From assembly GCA_046304235.1 (NCBI GenBank), contig JBKCEW010000149.1, forward strand, positions 1 through 64,000: DNA of 64,000 nt, written 5' to 3'. Below are positions 25,716 through 35,304 of the stretch, piece by piece. Position 1 is the first letter of the stretch. Each line of letters opens with the position of its first letter. The translations under genes were made by a program, and so were the position numbers. The notes below the pieces were generated by a model, which was not told the origin of the DNA, ran no database searches, and saw nothing but the letters and a program-made list of their open reading frames with translations. The DNA is from CANHVK01 sp046304235. Lineage in GTDB: Bacteria; Bacteroidota; Bacteroidia; Flavobacteriales_D; Crocinitomicaceae.

Positions 25716-27518
25716 ATGAAGCATTATAATAAATACATAATAATAATAATTAGTTATTTCAATATAGCTATAAATTATGGTCAGCAAAAGTTAACGCATA
25801 AGCAATTTATTTATTTGTCTGCTTCGTTAGTAGGTGCATCAGTAGGTTTTGCTTCTATTGTTTTGAAACAATTATTACATTCTATTTTCGACTTTATTTC
25901 GGAAAATACTTTTTTTAATTCCTCTTTGTTTTATGGTACACTCCCTGTAATCGGAATTTTAGCTACGGTATTATTAACTTCTTATTTATTTCGAAATAAA
26001 AAATTAATTAAAGGACTATCAGGATTATTATATCTAGTTCATAAACGTTCAGGGTTGGTTCCACGTATTCAAATGTACTCTCAAATTTTAACAAGTTCAC
26101 TTACTGTTGGTTTTGGTGGATCTGCTGGAGTTGAGGCGCCAATTGTTGTTACTGGTGCTGCCTTTGGTTCTAATTATGCTAGGAGATATAAATTATCAAA
26201 AAAGGAACGTATGTTGCTTTTAGCAGCAGGAGTAGCGGCAGGAATAGGAAGTGCATTTAACGCTCCAATTGCTGGGGTACTATTTACGTTAGAGGTATTA
26301 ACTTTAGATGTGACTGTTTCTGCTTTTATACCATTAATCATTTCAGCCGCATCAGGAGCATTAATTTCTAAAATTTTTCTTTCAGAAAATGTGATTTTAG
26401 CTTTTTATCATCAAAAACCTTTTGATTATTCTAACACCTTTTTTTATTTGATTCTAGCTACCTTCACAGGTTTATTTTCGGTTTATCATAATCGTGTTTT
26501 TCATAAAACAGAACATTTATTAAGCAGTTGGAAGATTTCAAAATTTACAAAAGCTATTCTAGGAGGCTTGTTATTATCCTTAATCATTTTGGTTTTTCCA
26601 TCTTTATTTGGAGAAGGGTATGCCGCAATTCGCTGGATCTCTTCTGGGAATGAATATAAATTATTGAACAATAGTTTTATAGGTAATTATTTCCATACGG
26701 ATTGGTTCATTGTGTTATTTGCGCTTTTCATACTTTTTTTGAAACCAGTTGCAACAGCTATTACCTTGGGTAGTGGAGGCAATGGAGGCAATTTTGCTCC
26801 TTCTTTGTTTGTAGGCGGTTTTTTAGGGTTTTTAGTTGCTAGAATGATTAATTTATTGTTTGACATTGATTTACCTGAAAGTAATTTTGTTATGGTTGGA
26901 ATGGCTGGTATTTTAAGTGGTCTCTATCATGCCCCACTGACAGCCATATTTTTAATTGCTGAAATTACGGGTGGTTATGGATTAATTTTACCTCTGATGC
27001 TCGTTTCATCATTGAGTTTTGGAATTTCTAAGTATTTCGAACCTTATTCTTTGGATACTAAAATCTTTGCAAGATTAGGGGAGGTAATAAGTTCTAATAA
27101 AGATGAACAGGTTCTATCGGGTATACATATCTCAGAGATTTTAGATAAAAACTTTCATGTTTTGTATGAAAATCAAACATTAAAGCAAGTAATTTCTATC
27201 TTGAAAAGTTCGAAATATTCCATTTTTCCAGTAAACGATCTTCAAGGAAATTTTGTTGGTGTAGTCACAATTGATTCAATGAAAGAGGTTCTTTTTGAAA
27301 ATCAATTATATGACACATTATTAGTTTCTCAGTTTTTATTAAAGCCTGAGCAAATTATTGATAATGAGATTTCCATAGAACAAGTATTGGCATTTATGGA
27401 TAAATATGATTATTGGTTTGCACCAGTGGTTATAGCATCCGAATTTAAGGGATTTGTTTACAAAAATGATATTTTAACGAATTATCGATATCGTTTAATG
27501 AATGATATCATTGAATAG
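25716..27518 (+). CDS. ClC-family chloride channel/transporter with CBS domains
   Basis: A 600-residue protein: a ClC membrane domain (about 30-450) and two C-terminal CBS motifs (about 470-600). The selectivity and gating motif GSAGVEAPIV gives the gating glutamate near residue 140; GSGGNGGNFAPSLF lies near 351. CBS pairs commonly sense adenine nucleotides. The gating Glu suggests proton-coupled exchange, though some channels also keep it. It is not obviously in an operon; I see no strong promoter motif in its 114-nt upstream gap. Confidence 0.92.
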   Translation: MKHYNKYIIIIISYFNIAINYGQQKLTHKQFIYLSASLVGASVGFASIVLKQLLHSIFDFISENTFFNSSLFYGTLPVIGILATVLLTSYLFRNKKLIKGLSGLLYLVHKRSGLVPRIQMYSQILTSSLTVGFGGSAGVEAPIVVTGAAFGSNYARRYKLSKKERMLLLAAGVAAGIGSAFNAPIAGVLFTLEVLTLDVTVSAFIPLIISAASGALISKIFLSENVILAFYHQKPFDYSNTFFYLILATFTGLFSVYHNRVFHKTEHLLSSWKISKFTKAILGGLLLSLIILVFPSLFGEGYAAIRWISSGNEYKLLNNSFIGNYFHTDWFIVLFALFILFLKPVATAITLGSGGNGGNFAPSLFVGGFLGFLVARMINLLFDIDLPESNFVMVGMAGILSGLYHAPLTAIFLIAEITGGYGLILPLMLVSSLSFGISKYFEPYSLDTKIFARLGEVISSNKDEQVLSGIHISEILDKNFHVLYENQTLKQVISILKSSKYSIFPVNDLQGNFVGVVTIDSMKEVLFENQLYDTLLVSQFLLKPEQIIDNEISIEQVLAFMDKYDYWFAPVVIASEFKGFVYKNDILTNYRYRLMNDIIE

Positions 27519-27644
27519 TGATTATTTAAGTAGAATTTAAGTATTAGTTTAAGGTTTCTTTATCTCAAAAATTTAAAGTAGATACAAACATTTAAGTATT
27601 AATAAAACAAATTTAGGAAGTAGTTTATTAAACCTATCAGTTTC

Positions 27645-27652
27645 TATTTTTG
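27645..27652 (+). promoter_or_regulatory. Bacteroidota -7 promoter element TATTTTTG for the FtsB-like gene
   Basis: Exact TAnnTTTG, 15 nt before the ATG at 27668. Confidence 0.55.
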
Positions 27653-27667
27653 TTTTAAAAATTTTAT

Positions 27668-27979
27668 ATGAATATACCAATATTAAAAGAATGGGCTTTA
27701 AAAAAATCTAAGTATTTTAAAAACAAATATTTAGTAGCCTTTTTGTTGTTCTTTTTTTATGGTATGTTTTTAGATGACAACGACATATTTGATATGATTA
27801 AGGATCAAATAACTTTAAGTAAATTAAACCATGAGAAGGAATTGATAGTTAAAAAACTGAATAAAACGAAGTTCATTTTAAAACAACTACGATATAATTC
27901 AGAACTTGAAAAATATGCCCGGGAAAACAAATTGTTTAAACGCGACAACGAGGATATTTTTATAATTACTTATAAGTAA
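27668..27979 (+). CDS. FtsB/DivIC-family septum formation protein
   Basis: A 103-residue bitopic membrane protein: a basic cytoplasmic N terminus, one membrane helix (about 20-37), and a periplasmic coiled coil ending in the family segment LEKYARENKLFKRDNEDIFII. FtsB/DivIC proteins join FtsL and FtsQ/DivIB to activate septal peptidoglycan synthesis. The stop is only 4 nt from the convergent SpoIID-like stop, with no hairpin between them. Confidence 0.88.
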   Translation: MNIPILKEWALKKSKYFKNKYLVAFLLFFFYGMFLDDNDIFDMIKDQITLSKLNHEKELIVKKLNKTKFILKQLRYNSELEKYARENKLFKRDNEDIFIITYK

Positions 27980-27983
27980 ATAG

Positions 27984-29201
27984 CTAATCATTAACTCTGT
28001 AAGGATCGCACAAGTGCATATTTCCTTTTTGATTAAAAAAAGATAAATCATTTAAATTCTGAATAACCACACCTGGAAAATAGTAGATAGCAATTTGAAT
28101 ATAATTGTACTTGTATTTAGCCATTCGCATAGCGCCTTCTTGACAAAGTCCTACACCATGACCATACCCTCTTCCGCGTACTAAAACTTCCTCTCCGTCT
28201 AAATAGTTAGTGAAAAACGTGGATTTTAGTTTAAATTGTTGACGAATATCCCTCAAGGGTATCCCTAAAATTGGATGATGATAATATGCTAAACGTTCAT
28301 CTTGTTTGAAATTATAAAGCATTGGACCATAGATGCTATCGTTAATCGGGTAATTATATTTCTTAACCAAAAATTCACCCCATTCCAGTTTAGGTATTCT
28401 TTTTTCCCATGCTGCTTGTTTTGTATAAATACAAAAAGTGTCTTTAAACGTATTTAAATAAGGGATACTATTATTCCAAATATAATCTGGTTCACTCGTT
28501 TGTCCTCCACAATTAGCGTGGAAATATGCATCAACTAATTGTCCCTGTCTATCTTTCATTACAACACCATCTGTTTCAAATACTGCATTTTCGATAGTCC
28601 TTGTAAATCGAAGCATAGAATGATATGCTTGACAATGAACACGATCGCATAAATCAAATCCTTCTTTATTGTGTTTGGTTTTGTATTTGAGAGCATAGGT
28701 CCGGCTCATAAGTGCTTGTACTTTGTAATATTCGATGTCTTTACCACCGCCTCCTTCTGATTCTACTACACCGCAGAGATAGTTGTTCATATCTACCACA
28801 TTAACAATAGTTAAACCTTTTTCACCTGGGGTTATTTCAAAGTCATTTTTATATTTTCGATCTTTTACTTGTGGATTTTTTGGGGTGAGGGTAATGCTTG
28901 AATTTGCTTGTGTTTCTATTAGATTTATTTTACTGAATTTTCCCTGCGATTGTACACCTATGAAAAGTTCAATTTTTTTATCACTACTTTGCACTAAATC
29001 AACAAATTCGTTTTGAAGAATGGCTCCTAAATCAGATGTGTCCCCAAAAACAGAATAACTAAAACCATTATTGGAAAAAGTGATGCGTTTTATATCATAG
29101 TCTCGGTATACACCAATGCGTATTTGTTGAGAAAATAAACTATTTCCTAACAAACAAAAAATCAATGACCAAAACCAATATTTCACCTTGTAAAAATACA
29201 A
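27984..29201 (-). CDS. SpoIID/LytB-domain protein
   Basis: A 405-residue exported protein with a signal peptide (residues 1-24, ending LFSQ). It carries the SpoIID domain: YLCGVVESEGGGGKDIEYYK near residue 140, followed by ALMSRTYALKYK, with a C-terminal GRGYGHGVGLCQEGAMRMAK. SpoIID of sporulators is a lytic transglycosylase; the glutamate in VVESE would be the catalytic candidate. Outside sporulators the family is thought to act on the cell wall. It follows lpxB by 14 nt in the same operon. Confidence 0.87.
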   Translation of the reverse strand: MYFYKVKYWFWSLIFCLLGNSLFSQQIRIGVYRDYDIKRITFSNNGFSYSVFGDTSDLGAILQNEFVDLVQSSDKKIELFIGVQSQGKFSKINLIETQANSSITLTPKNPQVKDRKYKNDFEITPGEKGLTIVNVVDMNNYLCGVVESEGGGGKDIEYYKVQALMSRTYALKYKTKHNKEGFDLCDRVHCQAYHSMLRFTRTIENAVFETDGVVMKDRQGQLVDAYFHANCGGQTSEPDYIWNNSIPYLNTFKDTFCIYTKQAAWEKRIPKLEWGEFLVKKYNYPINDSIYGPMLYNFKQDERLAYYHHPILGIPLRDIRQQFKLKSTFFTNYLDGEEVLVRGRGYGHGVGLCQEGAMRMAKYKYNYIQIAIYYFPGVVIQNLNDLSFFNQKGNMHLCDPYRVND

Positions 29202-29215
29202 ATTACAAAATTATT

Positions 29216-30328
29216 TTATTTACATATAGATGCTGCCACCTTTCCACTCGCACTTCCATTTCCTAGAAGTTCGATTAGGTATTCATATTCTTTGAGTTGT
29301 TTTTCTCTTTTTTTACCTCCAACCAACAAAGTGTTCAACTCTTCTCTAATCAATGTTGGGTTACATTCGTGTTGAATTAATTCTCTCACGACTTCTTTAT
29401 CAAAAATTAGGTTCACCAAAGAAATAAATTTGATCTTTATCAATCGTTTTGCGATAGCATATGATACTGGAGAAGCAATGTAGCAAACTACTTGCGGAAC
29501 CTTAAATAAGGCTGTTTCAAGCGTTGCTGTACCTGAAGTTACTAAAGCGGCTTCTGCATTTTCTAATATATCATAGGTTTGTCCAAATAAAATGGTCGCC
29601 TCCCGATTTTTAATAAATGGTTTGTAAAAATCTAAATCTAATGAAGGTGCTCCAGCAATCACAACTTGATAATTGTCTAAATTTTTAGTTGAATCTAACA
29701 TTACTGGAAGTTTAGCGCTAACTTCTTGCCTTCTACTTCCTGGTAAAAGTGCAATGATGGGTTTGTCAGAAAGATGATTTTTTAACTTAAAATCTAGTTC
29801 TTTATTTGGTTCGTTTTTATAGTTATGAATGGCATCAATCAGAGGGTTTCCAACATACTCAACAGGGTAATTGTATTTTTTGAAAAATTCAGTTTCAAAA
29901 GGAAAAATAGTAAAGAGCGTATCGACATATTTAATGATTTTATAAACACGCTTTTCTTTCCAGGCCCATACTTTTGGAGAGATATAGTAATATACTTTGA
30001 TGTTCTGTGATTTTGCCCACTTTGCGATGCGTAAATTAAACCCAGGATAATCTATTAATACGATTGCATCAGGTTTAAAATCAACAATATGTTGTTTACA
30101 CAATTTAAAGTTTTTAAAAATTTCACCTAAGTTTTTAATTACTTCGATGAAACCCATAAATGCTAATTCTTTATAGTGTTTTAGAGGCTTTATATCAGCA
30201 GCTTTTTCCATTAAATCACCACCCCAAAAAGCGAGTTTAATCGATTGATTTTTTTGTTTTAACGCTTTGATCAGATTTGATCCATGTAAATCGCCAGAGG
30301 CTTCCCCTGCAATTAAAAATAATTTCAT
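29216..30328 (-). CDS. lpxB: lipid-A-disaccharide synthase
   Basis: Glycosyltransferase that joins UDP-2,3-diacylglucosamine to lipid X to form the lipid A disaccharide, at the cytoplasmic face of the inner membrane. The 370 residues match the family: start MKLFLIAGEASGDLHGSNLI, FKPDAIVLIDYPGFNLRIAK, YYISPKVWAWKEKRV, and ALLPGSRRQEVS. Its ATG overlaps the stop of the upstream small gene by 1 nt (TAATG), so it is translationally coupled. Presence of lpxB implies an outer membrane with lipid A. Confidence 0.97.
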   Translation of the reverse strand: MKLFLIAGEASGDLHGSNLIKALKQKNQSIKLAFWGGDLMEKAADIKPLKHYKELAFMGFIEVIKNLGEIFKNFKLCKQHIVDFKPDAIVLIDYPGFNLRIAKWAKSQNIKVYYYISPKVWAWKEKRVYKIIKYVDTLFTIFPFETEFFKKYNYPVEYVGNPLIDAIHNYKNEPNKELDFKLKNHLSDKPIIALLPGSRRQEVSAKLPVMLDSTKNLDNYQVVIAGAPSLDLDFYKPFIKNREATILFGQTYDILENAEAALVTSGTATLETALFKVPQVVCYIASPVSYAIAKRLIKIKFISLVNLIFDKEVVRELIQHECNPTLIREELNTLLVGGKKREKQLKEYEYLIELLGNGSASGKVAASICK

Positions 30329-30645
30329 TATTGCAAGAAGTTATTGTAAATGATATAAGGAACATAGGCTGCAGAGCCAAGAATAACTCCTGTAGTGAAA
30401 TTATAATTGCGTTTATTCATTGACCAGTAAAACCAGATGAGGTTTGGGACAACGGCTAGTGAAATCATTTTTCCTCGATACTGCTTGTTATACAAGAATT
30501 TATCAAAGTAATCATCGAAACCCAAGATATTAGAATGATCAATCCAAGTAAAGATATACATCACGATAGGGGTAAATATAATCACTGAAATTAGGGCGAT
30601 TAATAACCCAAATGTGTGTTGTCTATTCCAATAACGTAAGTTCAT
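30328..30645 (-). CDS. small hypothetical membrane protein
   Basis: A 105-residue protein with about three hydrophobic segments (roughly 12-34, 55-75 and 83-102) and no signal motif. I recognise no domain. It lies between the metallo-hydrolase (6-nt gap) and lpxB (1-nt overlap), so it is expressed with lipid A synthesis. A role in the envelope is only an inference from this position. Confidence 0.75.
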   Translation of the reverse strand: MNLRYWNRQHTFGLLIALISVIIFTPIVMYIFTWIDHSNILGFDDYFDKFLYNKQYRGKMISLAVVPNLIWFYWSMNKRNYNFTTGVILGSAAYVPYIIYNNFLQ

Positions 30646-30651
30646 AAATAA

Positions 30652-31299
30652 TTAAAATTGAAGTATATAATTTGTTTTCTTTTCAAAACCAACGGTTGTT
30701 TCTGGTCCATGACCGGAATAAATAATTGTTTGTTCGGGTAGGGTAAAAAAGCGGTTGTGAATAGTTTGTTTCAACGTTTCTAAATCTCCTCCAGGTAAGT
30801 CAACTCTTCCAAAACTCCCTTTGAATAAAATATCACCGCTAATTGCAAAATGATTTTCTTCTGAATAGAAAGCAACATGTCCTGGAGCATGTCCTGGTCC
30901 GAAAATCACTTTGAAGTTTAAATTATCAAAGGAGATTACCTCATTGTCTTTTAAAAATTTAGTTGGTTGAGGTGATGGTGTAAATCCTTGTATTCCGTAT
31001 ACTTGTGCAGATCTTTCTCCACGTTCTAGTACAGGTAAATCAAGTTCATGGATGTAGTAATCTACCTTATATTTATTTAAAATAAATGCATTTCCAAAAA
31101 TATGATCTATATGGCAATGTGTACTTAGCAATGCCTTAATTTCAAGATTATTTGATTCAATAAAATCGACTAATTGTTGTTCTTCATATGAGTTTGAGCA
31201 ACCTGGATCAATAATTACGGCTGTTTTTTCCTCGTTATAGGCTAAGTAGGTATTTTCCTGAAAAGGACCGAAGGTGAATGATTGAACGTGAATTTTCAT
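30652..31299 (-). CDS. metallo-beta-lactamase-fold hydrolase (glyoxalase II-like)
   Basis: A 215-residue cytosolic hydrolase from ATG 31299. It carries the zinc motif HCHIDH (61-66), a GPGHAPGHVAFY segment, AISGDILFKGSFGRVD, and the C-terminal SGHGPETTVGFE. This order is typical of glyoxalase II-like enzymes that hydrolyse thioesters such as S-lactoylglutathione; the actual substrate cannot be read from sequence. The frame is open 7 codons further up to a TTG, but that codon overlaps the promoter element. It heads the operon ending in the SpoIID-like gene. Confidence 0.9.
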   Translation of the reverse strand: MKIHVQSFTFGPFQENTYLAYNEEKTAVIIDPGCSNSYEEQQLVDFIESNNLEIKALLSTHCHIDHIFGNAFILNKYKVDYYIHELDLPVLERGERSAQVYGIQGFTPSPQPTKFLKDNEVISFDNLNFKVIFGPGHAPGHVAFYSEENHFAISGDILFKGSFGRVDLPGGDLETLKQTIHNRFFTLPEQTIIYSGHGPETTVGFEKKTNYILQF

Positions 31300-31317
31300 A
31301 TTTTTCGATTGATTTTT

Positions 31318-31325
31318 CAAAAATA
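31318..31325 (-). promoter_or_regulatory. Bacteroidota -7 promoter element TATTTTTG for the metallo-hydrolase/lpxB operon
   Basis: Exact TAnnTTTG on the minus strand, 18 nt before the ATG at 31299. It overlaps the alternative TTG start, supporting the ATG. Confidence 0.62.
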
Positions 31326-31425
31326 ATCAAATTACAACTACAATTCTGCTGATTTTTTAAGGTTGTTTAACATTTCAATGCGTATAAATATTGAATTTCA
31401 TGAAATATAAGCGTGATTGATTATT

Positions 31426-31433
31426 TACATTTG
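31426..31433 (+). promoter_or_regulatory. Bacteroidota -7 promoter element TACATTTG
   Basis: Exact TAnnTTTG, 21 nt before the lipoprotein ATG at 31455. Confidence 0.62.
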
Positions 31434-31454
31434 TGCAAAAGATATCTAATAGTT

Positions 31455-31991
31455 ATGAAATATATTTTAATGTTTTTTATCGCTTTGTTCTCTGTGTCTT
31501 GCGGGGTAAAAGTTCCTTTTACTGAGGATATCAAGAAAGAATACAATCTTGATGAAGCTGAAAATATGAAAAAAGTTCAGTTTTATACTTCAGCTACTAT
31601 CGTTTTAGAAAAAAGTATTTTAAGAGGAAGTAAAGCGAAAACAGAAGATGGTACTTTGGTAAACAGTAAGAATAAAATTCAAGATCGTATTATTATTCCA
31701 TTGAATACAAAATGTATTTTTGATTCTTATGATGCAAGTGGAAATGTTAATATTCGTTTTGAATTAGGTCCTAATAAGACAATTAAATTTGGTATTCGAG
31801 AAAATCAAGTTACTGGTCGTTACTATTTCATTGCAAGTAATTGGGATTATGAAAAAGGAGGTGAAGTACAGTACGGTGGAGAAACCTATTATGCTTCATC
31901 AAATTCTGCTAATGCATTTTTATTGGTAGTTATTAAAAAATTACAAAAAACAAGACGTAAAGATCGTGTTGTTAAAGGTTTAAAAGTATAG
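31455..31991 (+). CDS. hypothetical lipoprotein
   Basis: A 178-residue protein with a short lipoprotein signal peptide and lipobox SVSC, Cys at 16. The rest is a mixed-charge, beta-rich domain I do not recognise. I use ATG 31455 rather than the upstream GTG at 31413, because the promoter element lies between the two and the shorter form begins directly with a signal peptide. No gene overlaps it; HemJ follows 44 nt later after a short direct repeat. Confidence 0.78.
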   Translation: MKYILMFFIALFSVSCGVKVPFTEDIKKEYNLDEAENMKKVQFYTSATIVLEKSILRGSKAKTEDGTLVNSKNKIQDRIIIPLNTKCIFDSYDASGNVNIRFELGPNKTIKFGIRENQVTGRYYFIASNWDYEKGGEVQYGGETYYASSNSANAFLLVVIKKLQKTRRKDRVVKGLKV

Positions 31992-31996
31992 CCATA

Positions 31997-32020
31997 AGTC
32001 AATAGTTTTTAGTCAATAGT
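31997..32020. repeat. 10-bp direct repeat AGTCAATAGT
   Basis: AGTCAATAGT at 31997-32006 recurs at 32011-32020 with a 4-nt spacer, in the gap between the lipoprotein gene and hemJ. No function is known to me. Confidence 0.5.
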
Positions 32021-32035
32021 CATTAGTAGGTCATT

Positions 32036-32575
32036 ATGGATTATCAAGCGGTAAAAGCATTACATATCATTTTTGTTGTCAGTTGGTTTGCTGGACTTTT
32101 TTATATGGTCCGTTTATTTATTTACCATGTTGAAACGAAAGATAAACCCGAAAATGAAGCAAAGATTTTGACGGATCAGTTTAAAATTATGCAACACAAG
32201 TTGTGGTGGATTATAACAACTCCATCCATGGTGTTGACAGTTGTTTTTGGTGTTTGGATGTTTGTTTTGAATCCCTATCTGTTAGAACAACCATGGATGC
32301 ATATTAAATTGACGTTTGTAGTTTTACTTTTGATTTATCATTTTATATGTCAACGCACAATGAACCAATTGAAGCGTAATGAAATTAGTTGGTCTTCCAC
32401 TCAGTTACGTTTATGGAATGAATTAGCAACGTTGTTTTTAGTTGCAATTGTTTTCCTCGTCGAAATGCAATCAACTTTAAGTTGGATAGGAGGCATTTTT
32501 GGATTTTTTGGCGTTGGAATTACCTTGATGATTGCAGTCAAATTATATAAGAATTATAGAAATAAAAAGAAATAA
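32036..32575 (+). CDS. hemJ: HemJ-type protoporphyrinogen IX oxidase (CopD-like)
   Basis: Oxidises protoporphyrinogen IX to protoporphyrin IX in haem synthesis. The 179-residue inner-membrane protein has four to five helices. Conserved residues typical of HemJ are visible: the His in KALHIIFVVSWFAGLFYMVR near residue 10, which binds haem, and a Lys in MQHKLWWIITTPSM near 61. It overlaps the enoyl-CoA hydratase start by one base. It was formerly annotated as CopD family; the length and these motifs favour HemJ. Confidence 0.85.
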   Translation: MDYQAVKALHIIFVVSWFAGLFYMVRLFIYHVETKDKPENEAKILTDQFKIMQHKLWWIITTPSMVLTVVFGVWMFVLNPYLLEQPWMHIKLTFVVLLLIYHFICQRTMNQLKRNEISWSSTQLRLWNELATLFLVAIVFLVEMQSTLSWIGGIFGFFGVGITLMIAVKLYKNYRNKKK

Positions 32576-33354
32576 TGATGAACGATTACACTAATTTGTT
32601 AGTTGAGCAAGAAAATAAAATTCAATGGATTACTATCAATAGACCTAATCAATTGAATGCACTAAACAAAGTTACAATTGACGAATTGCATCATGCAATT
32701 ATTGCCGCAAATCAAAATAGTGAGTTGCGTGTGATTGTATTAACTGGTTCTGGAGAGAAATCATTTGTAGCAGGTGCAGACATCAAAGAATTTGCTGATT
32801 TTACACCTGAACAAGGAAAAAATTTAGCGAGAGAAGGACAAGAAAAATTGTTTAATGTGATTGAGCAAAGCAATAAACCTGTGATTGCTGCCGTTAATGG
32901 TTTTGCATTGGGTGGAGGCTTGGAGTTAGCAATTGCGTCACACATTCGTATTGCTACAACTAATGCCAAATTGGGTTTACCTGAAGTTTCATTGGGTGTT
33001 ATTCCAGGTTATGGAGGAACGCAACGCTTGACGGCTTTAGTTGGAAAAGGAAAAGCAAACGAAATGATTTTTACAGCCGGAATGATTGGTGCAGAAGAGG
33101 CATTACGTTGGGGATTGGTTAATGATGTGTGTGAACCTGTAGAATTGAAAGAACGAGTTGAAAAATTGGCATCTAAAATTTGTGCAAATTCTTCAACAGC
33201 AATTGAAAGCGCTATAAGAGCAGTTAATGCACAAGATACAGATGGCGTGAATGGTTTTGAGGTAGAAATTGATGAGTTTGGAAAATGTTTTGGAACTCCT
33301 GATTTCGTTGAAGGAACTACTGCATTTTTAGAAAAAAGAAAACCAAATTTTTAA
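32575..33354 (+). CDS. enoyl-CoA hydratase/isomerase family protein
   Basis: A 259-residue crotonase-fold enzyme that adds water to enoyl-CoA in beta-oxidation or related pathways. It shows AGADIKEFADF near residue 66, the oxyanion region NGFALGGGLELAIASHIR (with Glu near 115), and LPEVSLGVIPGYGGTQRL (Glu near 135); both catalytic glutamates are present, supporting true hydratase activity. The start ATGATG overlaps the hemJ stop. The chain-length preference cannot be inferred. Confidence 0.92.
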   Translation: MMNDYTNLLVEQENKIQWITINRPNQLNALNKVTIDELHHAIIAANQNSELRVIVLTGSGEKSFVAGADIKEFADFTPEQGKNLAREGQEKLFNVIEQSNKPVIAAVNGFALGGGLELAIASHIRIATTNAKLGLPEVSLGVIPGYGGTQRLTALVGKGKANEMIFTAGMIGAEEALRWGLVNDVCEPVELKERVEKLASKICANSSTAIESAIRAVNAQDTDGVNGFEVEIDEFGKCFGTPDFVEGTTAFLEKRKPNF

Positions 33355-33360
33355 GAACTA

Positions 33361-34806
33361 TTGAATCCGTTAAAAAAACTACTAGGGCAAACTGCAATTT
33401 ATGGTCTATCAAGTATCGTTGGTAGGCTGTTAAATTATTTGTTGGTTCCTCTATATACTTATGTTTTTGCGGATCCATCAGACTATGGTGTTGTTTCGGA
33501 GTTATATGCTTATGTTGCCTTTCTGGTGGTGTTTTTAACCTTCGGAATGGAAACTACTTTTTTCCGATACATAAAAGAAAAGACGGATAAAGAAACCGTT
33601 TTCAGAAATACGTTTTTGACTGTGTTGGTAATAAATGTCTTGTTTTTCTTAATTGGAGTATTTTTCTTACAAGAAATCGCGGATTGGTTGTTATATCCAA
33701 AACATAGCGAATATGTATTTCTTCTATTAATTATAGTTTGTGTTGATGCTTGTTCGAGTATCCCATTAGCACGTTTACGATCAGAAGAAAAAGCCAAACA
33801 ATTTGCTGGCATACAGGTAGCATCCATATTAGTAAATATTGGACTGAATTTACTTTTTATGTTAACTATGTTCAACAAAGACCATCCTGAACAAGGGGTG
33901 TTGTATATACTCATTGCGAATTTGATTTCTGCTGTGGTTAAGCCCGCCTTATTATATAAATATTTTCTTCAACTACGTTTTAAGTTTGATATTGCATTAG
34001 GTAAAGAAATGTTAGTCTATGCTTTACCTCTTGTTGTTGCTGGATTTGCAGGAATAGTTAATGAAACATTAGATAGAGCGATGCTTAAAAAAGTACTCTT
34101 TGAAAATGGACATACAATTGAAGATGCTACAGCGCAAGTAGGTATATATTCGGCAGTTTATAAATTGGCGATGTTAGTATCAATTTTGCTTCAAGCTTAT
34201 CGTTATGCTGCGGAACCTTTTTTCTTTTCACAGGCAAAAAATCAGGATAAAAATAAACTCTACAGTAAGTTGATGAATTATTTTGTGGCGACTGTGTGTT
34301 TGGTATTCCTTGTTGTTTCGTTAGACATAGATATTTTCAAGCATTTTATTCGTAATGAAAGTTATTGGGTTGGATTAGGTGTTGTGCCGATTTTATTGCT
34401 GGCAAATGTATTTTTAGGAATTTATTACAACCAAAGTATCTGGTACAAACTTTCTGGTCAAACGAAGTTCGGTGCTTACATTTCAATCGGTGGAGCCATT
34501 TTAACTATAACTATTAATTGGATTTTTATTCCTACTTATGGCTATTGGGCATGTGCTTGGGCTACCTTGATTGTTTATGCCTCACAAATGATTGCTTCTT
34601 ATATACTTGGGCAAAAATATTATCCGATTAAATACAATTTACGTAAGTTTTTCTTTTATATGATTCTTGCAATGGTATTGTTTTTCATTTGTAAAGGATT
34701 GGATATTCAAAGTCTTAGTATGCGATTAATTGTTCATAATCTCTGTATTGGTTTATTTGTTTGGTTTGCTTGGAAGTTAGAGAAACCGACAAAAGCAGTG
34801 GGGTGA
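33361..34806 (+). CDS. polysaccharide flippase (MATE/Wzx-like)
   Basis: A 481-residue inner-membrane protein with about 12-14 hydrophobic segments and the opening KLLGQTAIYGLSSIVGRLLN, typical of Bacteroidota lipopolysaccharide/polysaccharide flippases. It would move lipid-linked sugar units across the membrane. It begins with TTG; no ATG or GTG lies within the first dozen codons, and the N terminus from TTG matches the family. It follows the hydratase gene by 6 nt, but no sugar-transfer genes are nearby. Confidence 0.85.
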   Translation: MNPLKKLLGQTAIYGLSSIVGRLLNYLLVPLYTYVFADPSDYGVVSELYAYVAFLVVFLTFGMETTFFRYIKEKTDKETVFRNTFLTVLVINVLFFLIGVFFLQEIADWLLYPKHSEYVFLLLIIVCVDACSSIPLARLRSEEKAKQFAGIQVASILVNIGLNLLFMLTMFNKDHPEQGVLYILIANLISAVVKPALLYKYFLQLRFKFDIALGKEMLVYALPLVVAGFAGIVNETLDRAMLKKVLFENGHTIEDATAQVGIYSAVYKLAMLVSILLQAYRYAAEPFFFSQAKNQDKNKLYSKLMNYFVATVCLVFLVVSLDIDIFKHFIRNESYWVGLGVVPILLLANVFLGIYYNQSIWYKLSGQTKFGAYISIGGAILTITINWIFIPTYGYWACAWATLIVYASQMIASYILGQKYYPIKYNLRKFFFYMILAMVLFFICKGLDIQSLSMRLIVHNLCIGLFVWFAWKLEKPTKAVG

Positions 34807-34887
34807 TCTTTAATTTTGTAATCAAAAACCTTTCTTTTCTCTTTCATCTTATCATCTTTTCTCTTAACTTAAATAAGAAAAGAGAAT

Positions 34888-35244
34888 ATGACAACGTATG
34901 AATTGGGAGTTTTCGGGGAAGAATTAGCCCGTAATTTTTTAGCAGAAAAAGGCTATAAACATTTGGAATTCAATTACCGATTAGGACATTTGGAGGCGGA
35001 TATTATATCGCTTTTTGAAAATCAAGTCGTGGTTACAGAAGTAAAAACGAGACAAACCGCAGAGATAGGGGAACCTTGGAGGGCGGTGACACGTGCTAAA
35101 CAAAAACAAATCATCAAAGTGGCTAATATGTTTGTGAAAGAAAGACAAATTAGTTTACATACCCGTTTTGATATTATTTCTATTGTTCACAATCAATTTC
35201 GAACAGAAATAGAGCACATTGAAGATGCTTTTACAACGGTGTAA
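34888..35244 (+). CDS. YraN/UPF0102 family protein
   Basis: A 118-residue cytosolic protein with an endonuclease-like fold. The core motif is visible: GEELARNFLAEKGYKHLEFNYR, then LEADIISL and VVTEVKTRQ, where Asp and Glu-x-Lys resemble a PD-(D/E)XK active site. No nuclease activity is firmly established for the family. It stands between the flippase and the M48 protease and may be monocistronic. Confidence 0.9.
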   Translation: MTTYELGVFGEELARNFLAEKGYKHLEFNYRLGHLEADIISLFENQVVVTEVKTRQTAEIGEPWRAVTRAKQKQIIKVANMFVKERQISLHTRFDIISIVHNQFRTEIEHIEDAFTTV

Positions 35245-35277
35245 AAATTAGTATGTCTATAATCACATTGGAATATT

Positions 35278-35285
35278 TATTTTTG
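35278..35285 (+). promoter_or_regulatory. Bacteroidota -7 promoter element TATTTTTG for the M48 protease operon
   Basis: Exact TAnnTTTG, 19 nt before the ATG at 35305. Confidence 0.6.
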
Positions 35286-35304
35286 TTTCGAAAATTTAAA
35301 ACTT